Source of the DNA: Coriaria nepalensis | Lineage: Eukaryota; Streptophyta; Magnoliopsida; Cucurbitales; Coriariaceae | DNA: 64,000 bases | Assembly (NCBI GenBank): GCA_027186245.1 | Contig: CP114500.1 | Location: forward strand, 72,001-136,000 | Direction: 5' to 3' | Shown: piece by piece, positions 11,015 through 24,566 of the stretch | Position numbering within the stretch: position 1 is the first letter of the stretch | How the letters are laid out: each line of letters begins with the position of its first letter | Translations under genes and position numbers: made by a program | The notes under the pieces: generated by a model | Databases searched by the model: none | Told to the model about the DNA's origin: nothing | Seen by the model: the letters and a program-made list of their open reading frames with translations, nothing else

Positions 11015-14000
11015 ATGGCCAGGCGACATGGATGGGAGCTCCCTGCTCACACTTTTCAGGTACATTGCTGTCCACTATTTTTGATCTCTTTAACCGGCTT
11101 TCTTGTACTGTGCTTTTTAGGCCTACAAGTTTTCAACTTTATGGACTATGATTTCGTAGCTAAGTGAAAATGTTGGTGTCCAATATATCTTATTTTTAGT
11201 ATTCTTTGTGCTGTTTGACAAGTGAAAAAGGGTTGTATTTCTGTATCACAGCCTCTTTCTCTTTCCGTTTTGGATAGTGATTTCTGTCCCTCAGTTTTGA
11301 AAATCACTGTTCCCGATACACGACTCTTATTTCCCTGCTGATTTGTTGATAAACAAAAAAGACATGCCAATTTGGCCTGTAGCCACGAGCTTGAAACTTG
11401 TGCCCATGATTTCCGATACAACAGGCATTCATTCTACTCAAGTCCAGGCTGATTGCTGATTTAAAGACTAAAGTTCACGCTTTTTTGCTGGGGTGTTACC
11501 CTCTAAACAGAGATAGAGCAACTAGTTTTATGCCACATAAATTCATATGGATTTCTGGCATCTAGATGTTGGGAAGCTATCCCTATTACTCATTTTTGTT
11601 TCTTTCACGGCTCACAGGTTGTGGCTATTACAGTCTTTTTCTTGCTATCCATTGCATATTATGCATTTTTCGCACCCTTTCTTGGCAAGGACATCCATGA
11701 GTATGTGGCCATTGGTGTTTATTCTGTCCTGGTAAGAGCAATCCTTTCTCAATTTGTGTTCTGAGTCTACTCAGAGAACGTAATTTAGTTCTTTTTTCGT
11801 CATTTCACTGAAATTTGGGTTTCAGGTACTAGCTGTATTTGTACTTTATGTTCGATGCACAGCAATTGATCCTGCTGATCCCGGAATTCTGATTAAAGCT
11901 GATGCATTTAGATCGCACAATGCCACAGATCTGCCAGGTCGGTGTTTTGTTCTATATGAGTTGTTTCTAGAGAAAATATAATAAATATAGATGTTTTCCT
12001 TAACTGGAATTCATAGTGCAAGGATGTGTATTATAATTACCTTGTGTAATAGATTCTGGTGTATACTCGTACCAGGAAATGCATCTTCCATTGAAGAACC
12101 CAGGAAAGTAGGATTGAAAAATGGAGTCCAATCTGATCAGGGTAAGAGTTTTTCTTCAAAGTTGGGAGGCTTCTTGTGTGGTTTTCTTGTAATAGAGGAT
12201 TGCCGGAGAGATGAAGATTTGCAGCAACAATCTGGAGAGGAAGACGCTTTATTCTGCACATTGTGCAATGCTGAGGTATAAGACAAACTGCATTAAATGA
12301 GTCTGCTTTATTATTTTGTTTGTTGCTAATCTTGGTTTCCTATAGGTACTAAAGTTCAGCAAACACTGTAGAAGTTGCGATAAATGTGTTGATGGATTTG
12401 ATCACCATTGTCGGGTATGTTCTTCTTATCCATCATTAATGTTCTGAAAAGGGGTTTTACTGCTCCGCATATTTTATTCAAAATAATTGGAACAACTAAA
12501 ATGGTTAATCAACTCCATGTGCAGTGGTTGAATAATTGTGTGGGGAGGAAGAACTATATCACATTTGTATGCTTAATGGCAGCAAGCCTTGTTTGGGTAC
12601 GTTGGGCTACTTCTTTTGGTATATCAATAGAGCTTCTTACGTGCTACATGTAATTTGCTTACATCCTTGAGCCTATACTAATAATTCCATCACATATATT
12701 CATTTGCTTGTGGTTGTATCCCTCAGCTCACCGTTGAATGTGGAGTTGGAATCGCTGTCCTGGTCAGATGCTTTGTTGATAGAAAGGGTACAGAAAATCA
12801 GATAACCGACAAGCTTGGAGTTGGCTTCACACGGCCACCTTTTGCTACTGTTGTAGTATGTTTCATCTCATCATGCCTCGTCTCTCTTCAGACTCTGCCT
12901 CAAGTTCACCTTTTCAGATTCCTGAATGTTTTTTTCTTGACTGCAGGCCATATGCACTGCTTTCTCTTTCCTGGCTACCATACCTTTAGGAGAACTCTTC
13001 TTTTTTCACATGATTCTGATCCGAAAGGTATATGTTCTTTGAATGAAGTACCTTACCACACACTCCTCGCTCTTAACAGGTCTATAAATCCATGACCGAA
13101 CCATTGATATTGGAGCAGGGTATCACAACATACGAGTATGTAGTTGCCATGAGAACACAGAGCGAAGCTCCCGGACCATCTGTGGATGGAGGCGAACAGC
13201 AGAGTATGCCATCTTCACCAACCAGTTCTGCAGTTACTGCCATAAGTGGGAGAAGCTCCGTTGGAATGAGTTTGCAGTACAAAGGTGCTTGGTGTACCCC
13301 TCCTAGAATTTTCATGGACAACCAGGTATTATAACTGTATGTCTGGTATTTAATTCATTCTTGGAACAAACAAAGCTTGATGTTGAAGTTGATTTCTCTC
13401 TTTTTTTTTTCTTCATTATTGGTTTGAAAATTCAGGATGAAATAATACCACATTTGGAGGCAGGACGGCTGCCATCCACTGTGGACCCAGATGCAGTACA
13501 GCCACCTGAAAAAGGCCCAAAGTTAGCCCAGCGTCCAGTGCGGATCAGCGCGTGGAAGCTTGCAAAACTGGATTCGAATGATGCGATCAAAGCAGGTGCC
13601 AAAGCTAGAGCTTCGTCTTCAGTGCTTAGGCCCATCAGCTCTAGACACCATCCATATGACACGGATCATTTATCCAGTAGCAATGTGAGTGGAAGAAGCA
13701 GTCCGGTGAGTACAACGGATCAAGGGTTTCACAACAAATTTGGTAGAGCTGGACCATCTAGGGCTATGTTATCTCCTTCCAAGAGCTCATATCCGCCCAG
13801 TAGAGCTAGCAAGGAAGATATTGAACCTTGCCATCACAGTATGAGTAATTTGAGCAGCCCTCTTGTTTCCAATATTGCCCCTTCGCCATATCAGCAGCAA
13901 GTTTCCAACAGAGATCACTTGGACCCCATATATCAATCATCAGTGAATGAGTCTCCCTTATCCGCTAAGCAAAGTGAAGGGAATGCAAATAAAGTGGTAA

Positions 14001-14347
14001 AAAACGCAGCAAAAGCTCATGTAAAGAAGAACGTGGGTGATGTAGAAAATAAGGCAAGATCCTCAGTGTTCTGGGATCAAGAAGCCGGGCGGTTCATGTC
14101 TTCAACGTCGAGAGGTGTTGGCACAGAGCTGGTTTACACGGGTCAGTCTATATTTTATGGTGGTCCTGTGATCAATGAAGAGAGAAATAGAGGGACAAGA
14201 AATAGTACTTCACTGGGAGCAGTACATAGCCTAGAGAGAGGGTCGACATCGAGTTATTATCAGCAGCAGGGGAGAACACAGAGGGGTGGGCAGCTGCCGG
14301 TATTTGTACCCAGTGATTACCAACAACGAAGTCACTTTCCGCCATGA
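11015..14347 (+). CDS. PAT21: Protein S-acyltransferase, DHHC family (PAT21-like)
   Basis: The enzyme palmitoylates cysteines of target proteins at membranes. Ten exons join in frame: 11015-11059, 11618-11731, 11826-11937, 12076-12275, 12346-12414, 12525-12596, 12727-12855, 12947-13027, 13119-13325 and 13436-14347, giving 646 residues. The start [15 protein letters not shown] is typical of the PAT19-22 group. Two N-terminal membrane helices (about 16-36 and 42-62) are followed by the DPADPG motif, the Cys-rich domain (CTLC...HCRSCDKC) and the catalytic DHHC at residues 176-179, then two more helices ending near HMILIRK. The TTxE-like ITTYEYV motif follows. The long Ser-rich C-terminal tail, mostly in the last exon, is also found in this group. 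All borders are GT-AG. It resembles Arabidopsis At2g33640 most closely, from memory. Confidence 0.93.
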
Positions 14348-14901
14348 GGCAGGGCCAGCCTTCAAATCAGCAAAACTCAATTTATGAATTATTGCTCATT
14401 CTAGATAACAGATATAAAGACCGATATTTTTCTGACTCTTTTTCTTTGAATCTTTAGCAGGATCTCTGTGCATGCTTCCTAACTGTATAAACTAGGGAAA
14501 TAATCTAACCAACCTCACCCCCAGGACATGGGACTTCCAACGTCCGTTCATCGGACGATGCATCGTTTACACTTAAAAATGTATATAATATCATGAGTTT
14601 CAAGCCCTCGACATATCGTTTAGCTAGAAATTAGATTATGACCCTGCAGCGGCGATGGATTCATGTTAGCAGCCGTAACGAAGCTTCAAAGAAGAGCATG
14701 GTGTTACATATACAAGTCATTCCTCTTTTAATCATGTATTAGTGATTGATTAATCTTCTGTATACATCATGTGAGACTGCGACCCTTGCGTGCGTCGAAT
14801 TGAAGAGTGCGTCCCTACGTACACTCTTTTTGTATCAACAACTAATAACATGTAATTTGTTCAATCAATCGTGCACGAAACTCTCAGCTGATATTGGACT
14901 C
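14348..14901. other. 3' flank of the DHHC gene and spacer
   Basis: This stretch includes the likely 3' UTR and poly(A) region of the DHHC gene. No further gene is seen. Confidence 0.5.
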
Positions 14902-14953
14902 GGCCCAATCACTAAATACTACTTGGGTAATTAATTCCAAATCGCAAGGCCCA
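14902..14953 (+). promoter_or_regulatory. Two site-II (GGCCCA) elements upstream of OST1
   Basis: GGCCCA occurs at 14902-14907 and 14948-14953, about 160-215 bp before the OST1 start codon. In plants such TGGGCC/GGCCCA elements bind TCP factors and are common in promoters of housekeeping and growth-related genes. The function here is inferred. Confidence 0.45.
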
Positions 14954-15114
14954 GACGTCTAACCCGTGGCTGTGACGCTGTACGGCTATTATAGCCTGTG
15001 GAGGAGCAGTAGGTCAAAGACGAAGAAGGTACTATCGATCTAAACATACATCAAATTTCTCAAGCTCTCTCTGCTTTACGTCCTAGGTATAGTGGAACCA
15101 TCCCTAATAACAAA

Positions 15115-18100
15115 ATGGGGTTCAGTTTCAGATTCGAGCTCTTTCTCTTAGTTGTAGCTGTCATCTCAGCGCCAGTGCTTTCCGATCTGGTTCTCTCTAA
15201 GGTTGATCGTCGGGTATGTCTCTCTTTCCATTCCTGGTTTGGCTGTCTTATTAGCATTTTCTTTTTTGGTGTTTTTAGCTGAGGAGAATGCTCTTATTTA
15301 TTTATTATTATTACTATTTTTTATATATATAAACTAATCTAGTGAAATTATCAGCTTAGTGGTGGAATTTGTCATTTTAGGATTTGAAGCGACCTGAAAA
15401 TTTTGAATTATGATTTCTTCTACGTATCTTAACGCTGTCAAGCTGCTTGATGAATTGATAACTGATGATAGTGGCTGTGAAGTTCTTTAGCCACTAAGCT
15501 ATTGCTTTGAAAGCTGAGTCGAATATATTATATCTTCTCTTTCGAAATACCAAACCTCTCATAGATGTAGATTTTTTATCTTCTCTGAGCCATGAGGCTT
15601 TCAGCTGTCTTTACTAGCTGATTGATAATTGAGGATTTTAATCATTACCATGCATGATTTAATTATCGCATTCTGTTCCTGACATGCAGATTGATTTGAC
15701 ATCGCAAATTGTCCGCATCACTTCCACTCTAAAGGTAAACTCTGACTGCCTCTCGACCATTACAGGGTATTCTGGTGTTAGGAGTCACATCTTTCTATAA
15801 TATATATATATTTTTTTACTTTTACGTATGAACTTTAAAAATCTGAATCATTCCACTCCCTTTTTAAGGGAAAAAATAAAAAGAAAAAGAAAAGAATGGC
15901 TACATCTAGAGTAAGATTTGCAGCTAAAAATTTAAAAAATTCCAATGATTATTGTTTTTCTATAAACAAACATCCTTGTTTAATATTTCAGAATTGGTTT
16001 GCAGGTGGAAAATCAGGGGAATGATGTGGTGTCAGAGGTTTTGCTGGCCTTCCCTGATAGCCAGGCCAAAAATGTAGCTTATATAGAAATAACACCTAAT
16101 GAAGGGAAAGGAAAAGCAAAAGGATCTTTTGTTAGTTTCCCTGTCAGCGTTGTCCATCCCAAAGATATGCCTCCCTCTTTGACGTTTTATTCAGTATCCT
16201 TACCCAAGGGGTTGGGAAAGGGGGACGGCTTGAATTTTGATGTCTTGGCTGTTTTTACTCATGCATTGCGGCCATTCCCTGAAAAAATAACTCAGGCTGA
16301 AATCCAGTTACTGCTCTTCCAGGAAAGTGCTTATTATCTTTCTCCTTATGCTGTCAAGGTCCAATCTTTGAGTGTAAAACTACCTGATGCAAGAATTGAA
16401 TCTTATACAAAAATCGAAAACACAAAGATTCATGGTTCTGAGATCAAATATGGTCCTTATGAAAATCTTCCGCCCTTCTCATACTTGCCTATAGCTGTTC
16501 ATTTTGAAAGCAATCAACCATTTGCAGTCGCTCAAGAGCTTGTGCGAGAGATTGAGATTTCCCACTGGGGAAACGTTCAAGTGACAGAGCATTACACTTT
16601 AGTCCATGGAGGTGCTCAAAGCAAGGGGGAATTTTCTAGGTCACTCTCTCTACTTTTGTCTCCTTTTTCTGTAAAGAGATTATAATGTAACAGAAAATCT
16701 ACTTGGGATATTCTGCTGCAGGCTTGATTATCAGGCCAGACCTTATGCAAGAGGTGCTTCAGCCTTTAAGAGTCTTGTTGCTAAGTTACCAGCGAGAGCT
16801 CATTCTGTATATTATAGGGATGAGATAGGGAACATCTCAACATCTAATTTATGGAGTGATTCTAGAAAGGTAGACGATTAATCCAGACAACTGATTACCC
16901 CGTGTTATCTGTGATTTTTACTTTATTGCTATCAAATTGCAGACAGAGCTAGAGATCGAGCCTAGATATCCAATTTTTGGTGGTTGGAGAACTGCTTTTA
17001 CCATTGGATATAGTGTGCCTCTTCAGGACTTCGTTTTTCAATCTGATGGAAAACGATTTCTTAACATCACTTTTGGGTGCCCTATGAATGAGATTGTGAT
17101 CGATACTCTCATTGTAAAGGCAAGTATATAACTATTTATTATCTAGTACCAGGAGCTTACTCCTACTAAAGTAGGGATGGACAAAACAGTTTTTCATGCA
17201 ACACCATCACAAAGTAGGACTCACTTGTTTTATGGACATGACCAGGGTGTATTCTTGTAATCTATTGTGTTCTGGTCTATGTACTTTTACTTATGAGAGA
17301 TGGTCTTTACCCTCTTCAACTACGATTTTGTGTTTTCTACATTTTAAAATCTAGTCGCTACTTTATGTAACATGGCTTTTCACTTGGTTCTTCCAAACTG
17401 TAGGTTGTTTTGCCAGAAGGTTCCAAACATATATCAGTGTCTGCTCCATTTACTCTAAAACAATGGCAAGAGGTAGAAGCGGAGTTGTTATTGCAATGAC
17501 ATATTTTGTTCATCCCTTATGCTCCGTTCTTTCTCATTCATGGATTTCTTTTCTTTTTTCGTTTTTCCTATTACATCACAATTTCTATTTTGAACTGAAC
17601 TTTCTATTTCATGTATTATCTGAAAAGGGGAAGCTATTCTTTTAAATTATCAAATGTTTGATTCACTGCAGACAAAACTGTCCCACTTGGATATTGTTGG
17701 TAGACCTGTGGTTGTTCTGGAAAAATCAAAAGTTGTGCCAGAGCACAATCAGCATTTCCGGGTAGCAATCTTGCCTCTTTTAACTACATTTATAATTTCA
17801 GAGGTTTTTCTGTAGTTGGATCTAGTTTTCTCTCTCTAAGGTAGTTTTCATTTGCGTCTCTACATTGAGCTCTCCTAATTGGGAAGGATATTCATGTAGA
17901 ATAGTTTTCCATCATTGAAATGGGAAAAAGTCACCCGTTTTAAAAAAAAAAATCAGGGGAAAAAGTAAATTAATGTCTGTTTAAATCTTCTGTGTTCTTT
18001 GTTTTATGAGTAATTTATAGAAATGATCATTATCTTTCGATTAACACTTGGATTAATATTACTTTTTGCAGGTTTATTACAAATTCAACAGTATTTCTAT

Positions 18101-18738
18101 GCTTAGGGAGCCATTGATGTTGATTTTTGGGTTTTTCATTCTTTTCGTCACATGCATTATATACATGCATGCAGACATGTCTATTTCCAAATCATCACCA
18201 TCTTATCTAGCAAAACTGCAGTGGGATGAGGTACGGAAGTTATATCTAATTCTAATCCTTGTGAGGAGGGTATAGAAGATATTATTATACTTAGGAAAGT
18301 TGTGGGTTTTATTTATTTCAGGTGCTGGCAGCAATCCAGGAGGTGCAAAGTATCATAAACAGATGCTTAATGATACATGATAAGTTGGAATCATCATTAC
18401 GTGATCTCTCTCGGGCGGGGGATGTACAATATTGTAAAACATTGCGTAAAGCAGCTGATGCTTCATTGAAAGAAGTTACAAAGGAGTTGAAACCCTTGCA
18501 GGCTTTCTTGCAGTCTTGTCAGCAGGCTAGCCACATATATCCCAAGGTGGATGAGCTGGTGAGCAAGGAGAGAGAATTACAGGAGAAGCTAATGGCGAAA
18601 CACTCCACTGTCGTAGACTGCTATGAGAAGAAATCCGGGGGAAGGGAAATCGAAAATAAGGTTGCTTCTCTGCAGCAAAAGATCGAAGCTTTGAGGCAGG
18701 AGGTTGATGATCTTCTTGAGTTTATTGATGAGATATAG
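15115..18738 (+). CDS. OST1: Ribophorin I, oligosaccharyltransferase subunit 1
   Basis: This is a subunit of the ER oligosaccharyltransferase, which transfers the dolichol-linked glycan to Asn in nascent proteins. Nine exons join in frame: 15115-15213, 15690-15734, 16005-16639, 16722-16869, 16943-17119, 17404-17472, 17672-17761, 18072-18230 and 18322-18738, giving 612 residues, about the family length. The N terminus is a signal peptide (FELFLLVVAVISAPVLS). A large lumenal domain follows, then one membrane helix at about 436-456 (LMLIFGFFILFVTCIIYM) and a cytosolic coiled-coil tail. The fifth intron starts with GC (AAG|GCAAGT), and the GC donor preserves the conserved LIVKVVLPEG junction. Exon 3 reads on into its intron as far as 16685 if unspliced. 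It is homologous to Arabidopsis OST1A/OST1B. Confidence 0.96.
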
Positions 18739-19904
18739 CAACTGCCGTGTCCTAATGGAGTTTATCCCCTATACGATGACCATAAAGTTAACCCATCAGT
18801 GTCTCTGTTTAGTGACTTCAATGGATTTTTGGTAACTAGCTAAGATTTTATTTTATTTTTGTTGTTGTTTCTAGCGACCCTGCAATTTTGGCTATGCTCT
18901 CTCATCCCGCACCCACTTGCAAAGCTGAGAAATTTGCAAAGCTTAATCTCTGTTCAAGCTCTAGCTCTTCGTTCTGTAGCTTATCTCGTTGATAAGTTAG
19001 TAATAAGATTTAGAAATCTGAATTAAAATATCAATTTTTGTGTCAGTATCTTGTGACTGATACATAAATTGGTGTTTAAAATTTAGAAACCTATTTGGTC
19101 CGTATTATTTAGAAACTCATCCTTAATATCATTTCTGTTTCGTGAAGTGATCTTGTAAAATGATTTGTCTCATACAAATGAAGGCAATCTTGATGCAGAG
19201 ACTCATTCCAAATCTTCTAAAATTTGAATAGTCGGCTAGAAGTGGAGGCAAGCTATCTTGTAAAATGATTATGTCTCTTAAAATCTCTGTAGTCACTCTT
19301 TCTCTAACTCTCTGTTTCTTCTTCTTACGATCTCTTCACAATTTCTATAACTTCTTCCTCAATCCTTCTTTGTTCAGCAAATTTCGAAAATTCTCGATTC
19401 TTAATAACAAGAACTTGTTCTTGTGTATTTAAAAATCAATCGCAAAATCGAGAAAAAAAAAAGAAAAAAAGATCGAACGCATGTTTCTATGAACCTGTAA
19501 AATAGATCAAACGCAAAATAGAGAAACTAGGGAACTTCGATCTATAGGAAGAATGAAAATGTAAGAGAAAAAGGGTGGGGTTCAATCTTCTGGTTCTGGA
19601 TGAATCACGGGTAGTGAAGAGAAAACATGAACTACTCATTTTTAAAATTATAATTGTATTCTTACGGATCTAAAATATGAAAACTACAAATATCAGCATT
19701 CATATTTTGATTTAATACCTAAAAATGTGTTTTGAAAAAAGGAGATTAAAATATTATGACACCAAGTTTCATTCACAAACGAGTGTATTCCCTATTTTTT
19801 ACATGATTTATAATTTAAAACACAAAATCAGTATTCAGATTCTGTTAACAAGCACACCACCCTTATACTGCTCCAGCTTCCCTCCCACAAGGAATCCACT
19901 TCCG
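18739..19904. other. Spacer between OST1 and the inverted repeat copy
   Basis: The OST1 3' flank is followed by AT-rich sequence. A short imperfect repeat containing CTTGTAAAATGATT occurs near 19152 and 19257. No gene is recognised. Confidence 0.5.
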
Positions 19905-20420
19905 TCACAAAAAGTAACAGATAGAGATTATTTTAGAATTTACCTTTTTTTTTTACGGTTCTTAAAAAAAAGTATAAAATAAAAATAAAATATCAATTAA
20001 CTTTCTTCCATCAAACTTAAATCAATATCTTCATGTCTCTTTCCCTTCGTCAAACTGATTTCTTCGAATCCTAAGTCCCCAAACCGAAATATTCTCTCTT
20101 GTTCTTTCTCTTTTTCCTGCTTTCTCATTTTCTCACCAAACCAAAGTCTTCTCTTTCTCTTTCTCTCTTCTTTCATTCTCTTGCTCTCTCATTCTCTCAC
20201 CAAACCGAAATCTTTTCATTCTCTCTTCTTTCCTTCTCCTACTGTCTCGTTCTCTCACCAAACCAAAATATTCTCTTTGATTTCGGTTTGAGTATGCACT
20301 CAAAGGTGATTTTGGTCTGATTGCATCTTATACCGAAATGTGATTTCGGTCTTAGATGAATCACATTTCTATCTGAGATGTAGTCAAACCATTTTGGACT
20401 TGCTTCAAATATTGTAAAAT
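19905..20420 (-). repeat. AT-rich dispersed repeat, copy B (inverted relative to copy A)
   Basis: Read on the minus strand, this stretch follows copy A (1-560) block by block: CAAACCGAAAT and TCTCTCACCAAACC on the plus strand, and the AATATCAATTAAC and AAACTTAAATC segments. The polypyrimidine runs give spurious open frames such as 20099-20320, which are not genes. Confidence 0.7.
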
Positions 20421-20712
20421 CATAGAAAAATATATTATGAAAATAGACTCTTATATCTTTCCATAATCTAGAAACACCTTAATTAGAATTATATAAACCA
20501 AGATAAAAAATCTTGAAATTGACTGGTTCCGGACCGAAATCATAATGTTTTGATCGAAATCTTCAGACCACAATCTTTGTCCAATAATTTTGGACTGGTT
20601 TCAAATATTATAAAATTATAGAAAAAAGATATCATAAAAATAGATTCGTTTTTCATAAATTTCAGGAACACCTTAATCAGAGTTATATAATCTGAGATAA
20701 AAATTCTTATGG
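20392..20712. repeat. Pair of ~125-bp direct repeats beside copy B
   Basis: A block starting TTTTGGACTTGCTTCAAATA (about 20392) and running through ACACCTTAATTAGAATTATATAA recurs from about 20588 (TTTTGGACTGGTTTCAAATA to ACACCTTAATCAGAGTTATATAA). The first unit also matches the extreme left end of copy A, so these units belong to the same repeat family. Confidence 0.75.
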
Positions 20713-21078
20713 GTATATATATATATAGGTCTTATAATAAGAATGATTAGTCTAATGCATTGTCTTCAGTTCATACTCTGTTTCTTTGTTATCAGTCATT
20801 GGATGTCTAGCACTAACGAGACCTAGATCACCATAGTTACTTTCAGAGTATTATCATGTCTAGATCGAGCAATCGACTCACAAGCGATATAATTTCTCCT
20901 GCCAACTTTGTAGATATATTTCCTTTTTTCCTCTAGACAGTAGACACAACAGTGACAGTAAGTAATAAGACAGTGAATGATTCAAATTTTAAAACTAGGA
21001 AGGGCAATGTAGGTAAAAAGAACATGGATGAAAGATATGTGGTCTACATTAGGATTATGCACAACAATATAGTACAAT

Positions 21079-21266
21079 CTTATCCGCTGTACCTTACTAT
21101 CTTCTTCATGTCCCATCCTCACCACAAATCTCATCAACTCACTTGCAACCATAATTTAGAAGATAGAAATATAAACTAATTCAAGGTTCTGAAATCACAA
21201 TTGTGTATATGTATATATATAGAAAATAAATAAATAAATCAAATCTTATCAAACAAGTTATATATA
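21079..21266 (+). promoter_or_regulatory. Candidate GAPB promoter: two I-box/GATA sites and a TATA box
   Basis: CTTATC (the reverse complement of the I-box core GATAAG) occurs at 21079-21084 and 21245-21250, and TATATATA at 21259-21266, 44 bp before the start codon. I-box/GATA motifs are known light-response elements in photosynthetic gene promoters. Their use here is inferred from position, and another TATA-like run lies near 21205-21220. Confidence 0.45.
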
Positions 21267-21309
21267 GTGAGGAAGTTGGGGGCGTCATAGTGTCTTGTTA
21301 GTTGCAGCA

Positions 21310-23508
<2,199 letters not shown>

Positions 23509-24566
23509 TTTTATCGACTCTTTCTATGTATATGTTGAGCTGCAAATGCCTCCTCACTAGTCACTACTACTGCTAATGCCTTTTGTTTTTGGCTACTTGT
23601 ATTTTTGCCTAAGGACGGAGACTTGGTTGTTTCATTATTTGTTGGGTTCAAAGTCAGAAAGTCAAATAAATTTGAGTCGTGTTCAATTATATAAACTAGT
23701 TGAGCTGAGCTCATGTTCATGTTTATGATGATTATTAAGCTGGTTGTAGCTCAGATGAGTATCTTTATCTTGTTCAAGAGACACACTAATGAACGAACAC
23801 AAACAGTGTTCGAAATCTATCTTACGAGCAATATATGAATATAACGAGCTGGGTATTATCTATCAAATTTACAAAAAAAAATTGAAAAAATATTTTGAGG
23901 ATTCTTATGCTAAATCGAGAGTTTTTTCTATACTAATTACGAACCTCGTTTACTAATCGAAGTTTAAGACCGAATCCGAATCCGCGACCTGCGCAATTCA
24001 ATTTCATTCTTCTCTCTCCACTCTCCCCAGTTCTAGTTCAAACTTGAAATCCTATATCCCCTTGTAATGCCCCCATTCGGTGGCTCTCCTCGATTCTGGT
24101 CAGATTTCGAGGACTTTTTCAGCTATTATTATCGATCTCTTCACCAATTGTCTGCATATGTTTGCGTTTGGTTCTTCTCTGGGTTTTTTGGTTTACTTTT
24201 TCTCTAATGATATTATGATTCTGCTATTGGAGCAGACTCGCTGTAGATAAGAGGGATGAACGAAGGCAGGGAGCCTACCAAGCAAGAAGACAGCTATAGA
24301 TCCTGATTTCTGATAAACCGAAAACCAAAGCCCCCAAGCAGCTGCTGTGTTTGAACCTTTCCTCCTCCTCCTTCTCCTCATTTCTGATCTGTACACGATA
24401 TGAAACCATTTACTCCCACATTCTGATTCACACTACTACGCCTCTCTTTTTCTGTAAAACATATAGAAGAATTCCCGAATTTCATATTTCACAAACCCCA
24501 ATAGCCCTCGTCCTTCCCCCACCCCCCCGCATAAGGAATCTTTCATTATCATAGTTTCTGTATGAA
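23509..24566. other. Spacer between GAPB and the IRE1 remnant
   Basis: The GAPB 3' flank is followed by AT-rich spacer and a pyrimidine-rich stretch (TCTTCTCTCTCCACTCTCCCC) that was probably the old IRE1 leader. No separate gene is visible. Confidence 0.5.

Noticed and set aside
12142..12195. A GT...AG pair inside DHHC exon 4 that could be an intron
   Set aside because: The read-through is in frame and encodes a segment ([18 protein letters not shown]) that matches the family, so it was kept as exon.
15999..16685. OST1 exon 3 as a stand-alone 228-residue gene
   Set aside because: The acceptor at 16004 and the split AG|G codon joining to LDYQARP show it is one exon of OST1; the frame simply runs into the intron.
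20099..20320. Phe/Ser-rich open frame
   Set aside because: It is the polypyrimidine tract of repeat copy B, without coding character.
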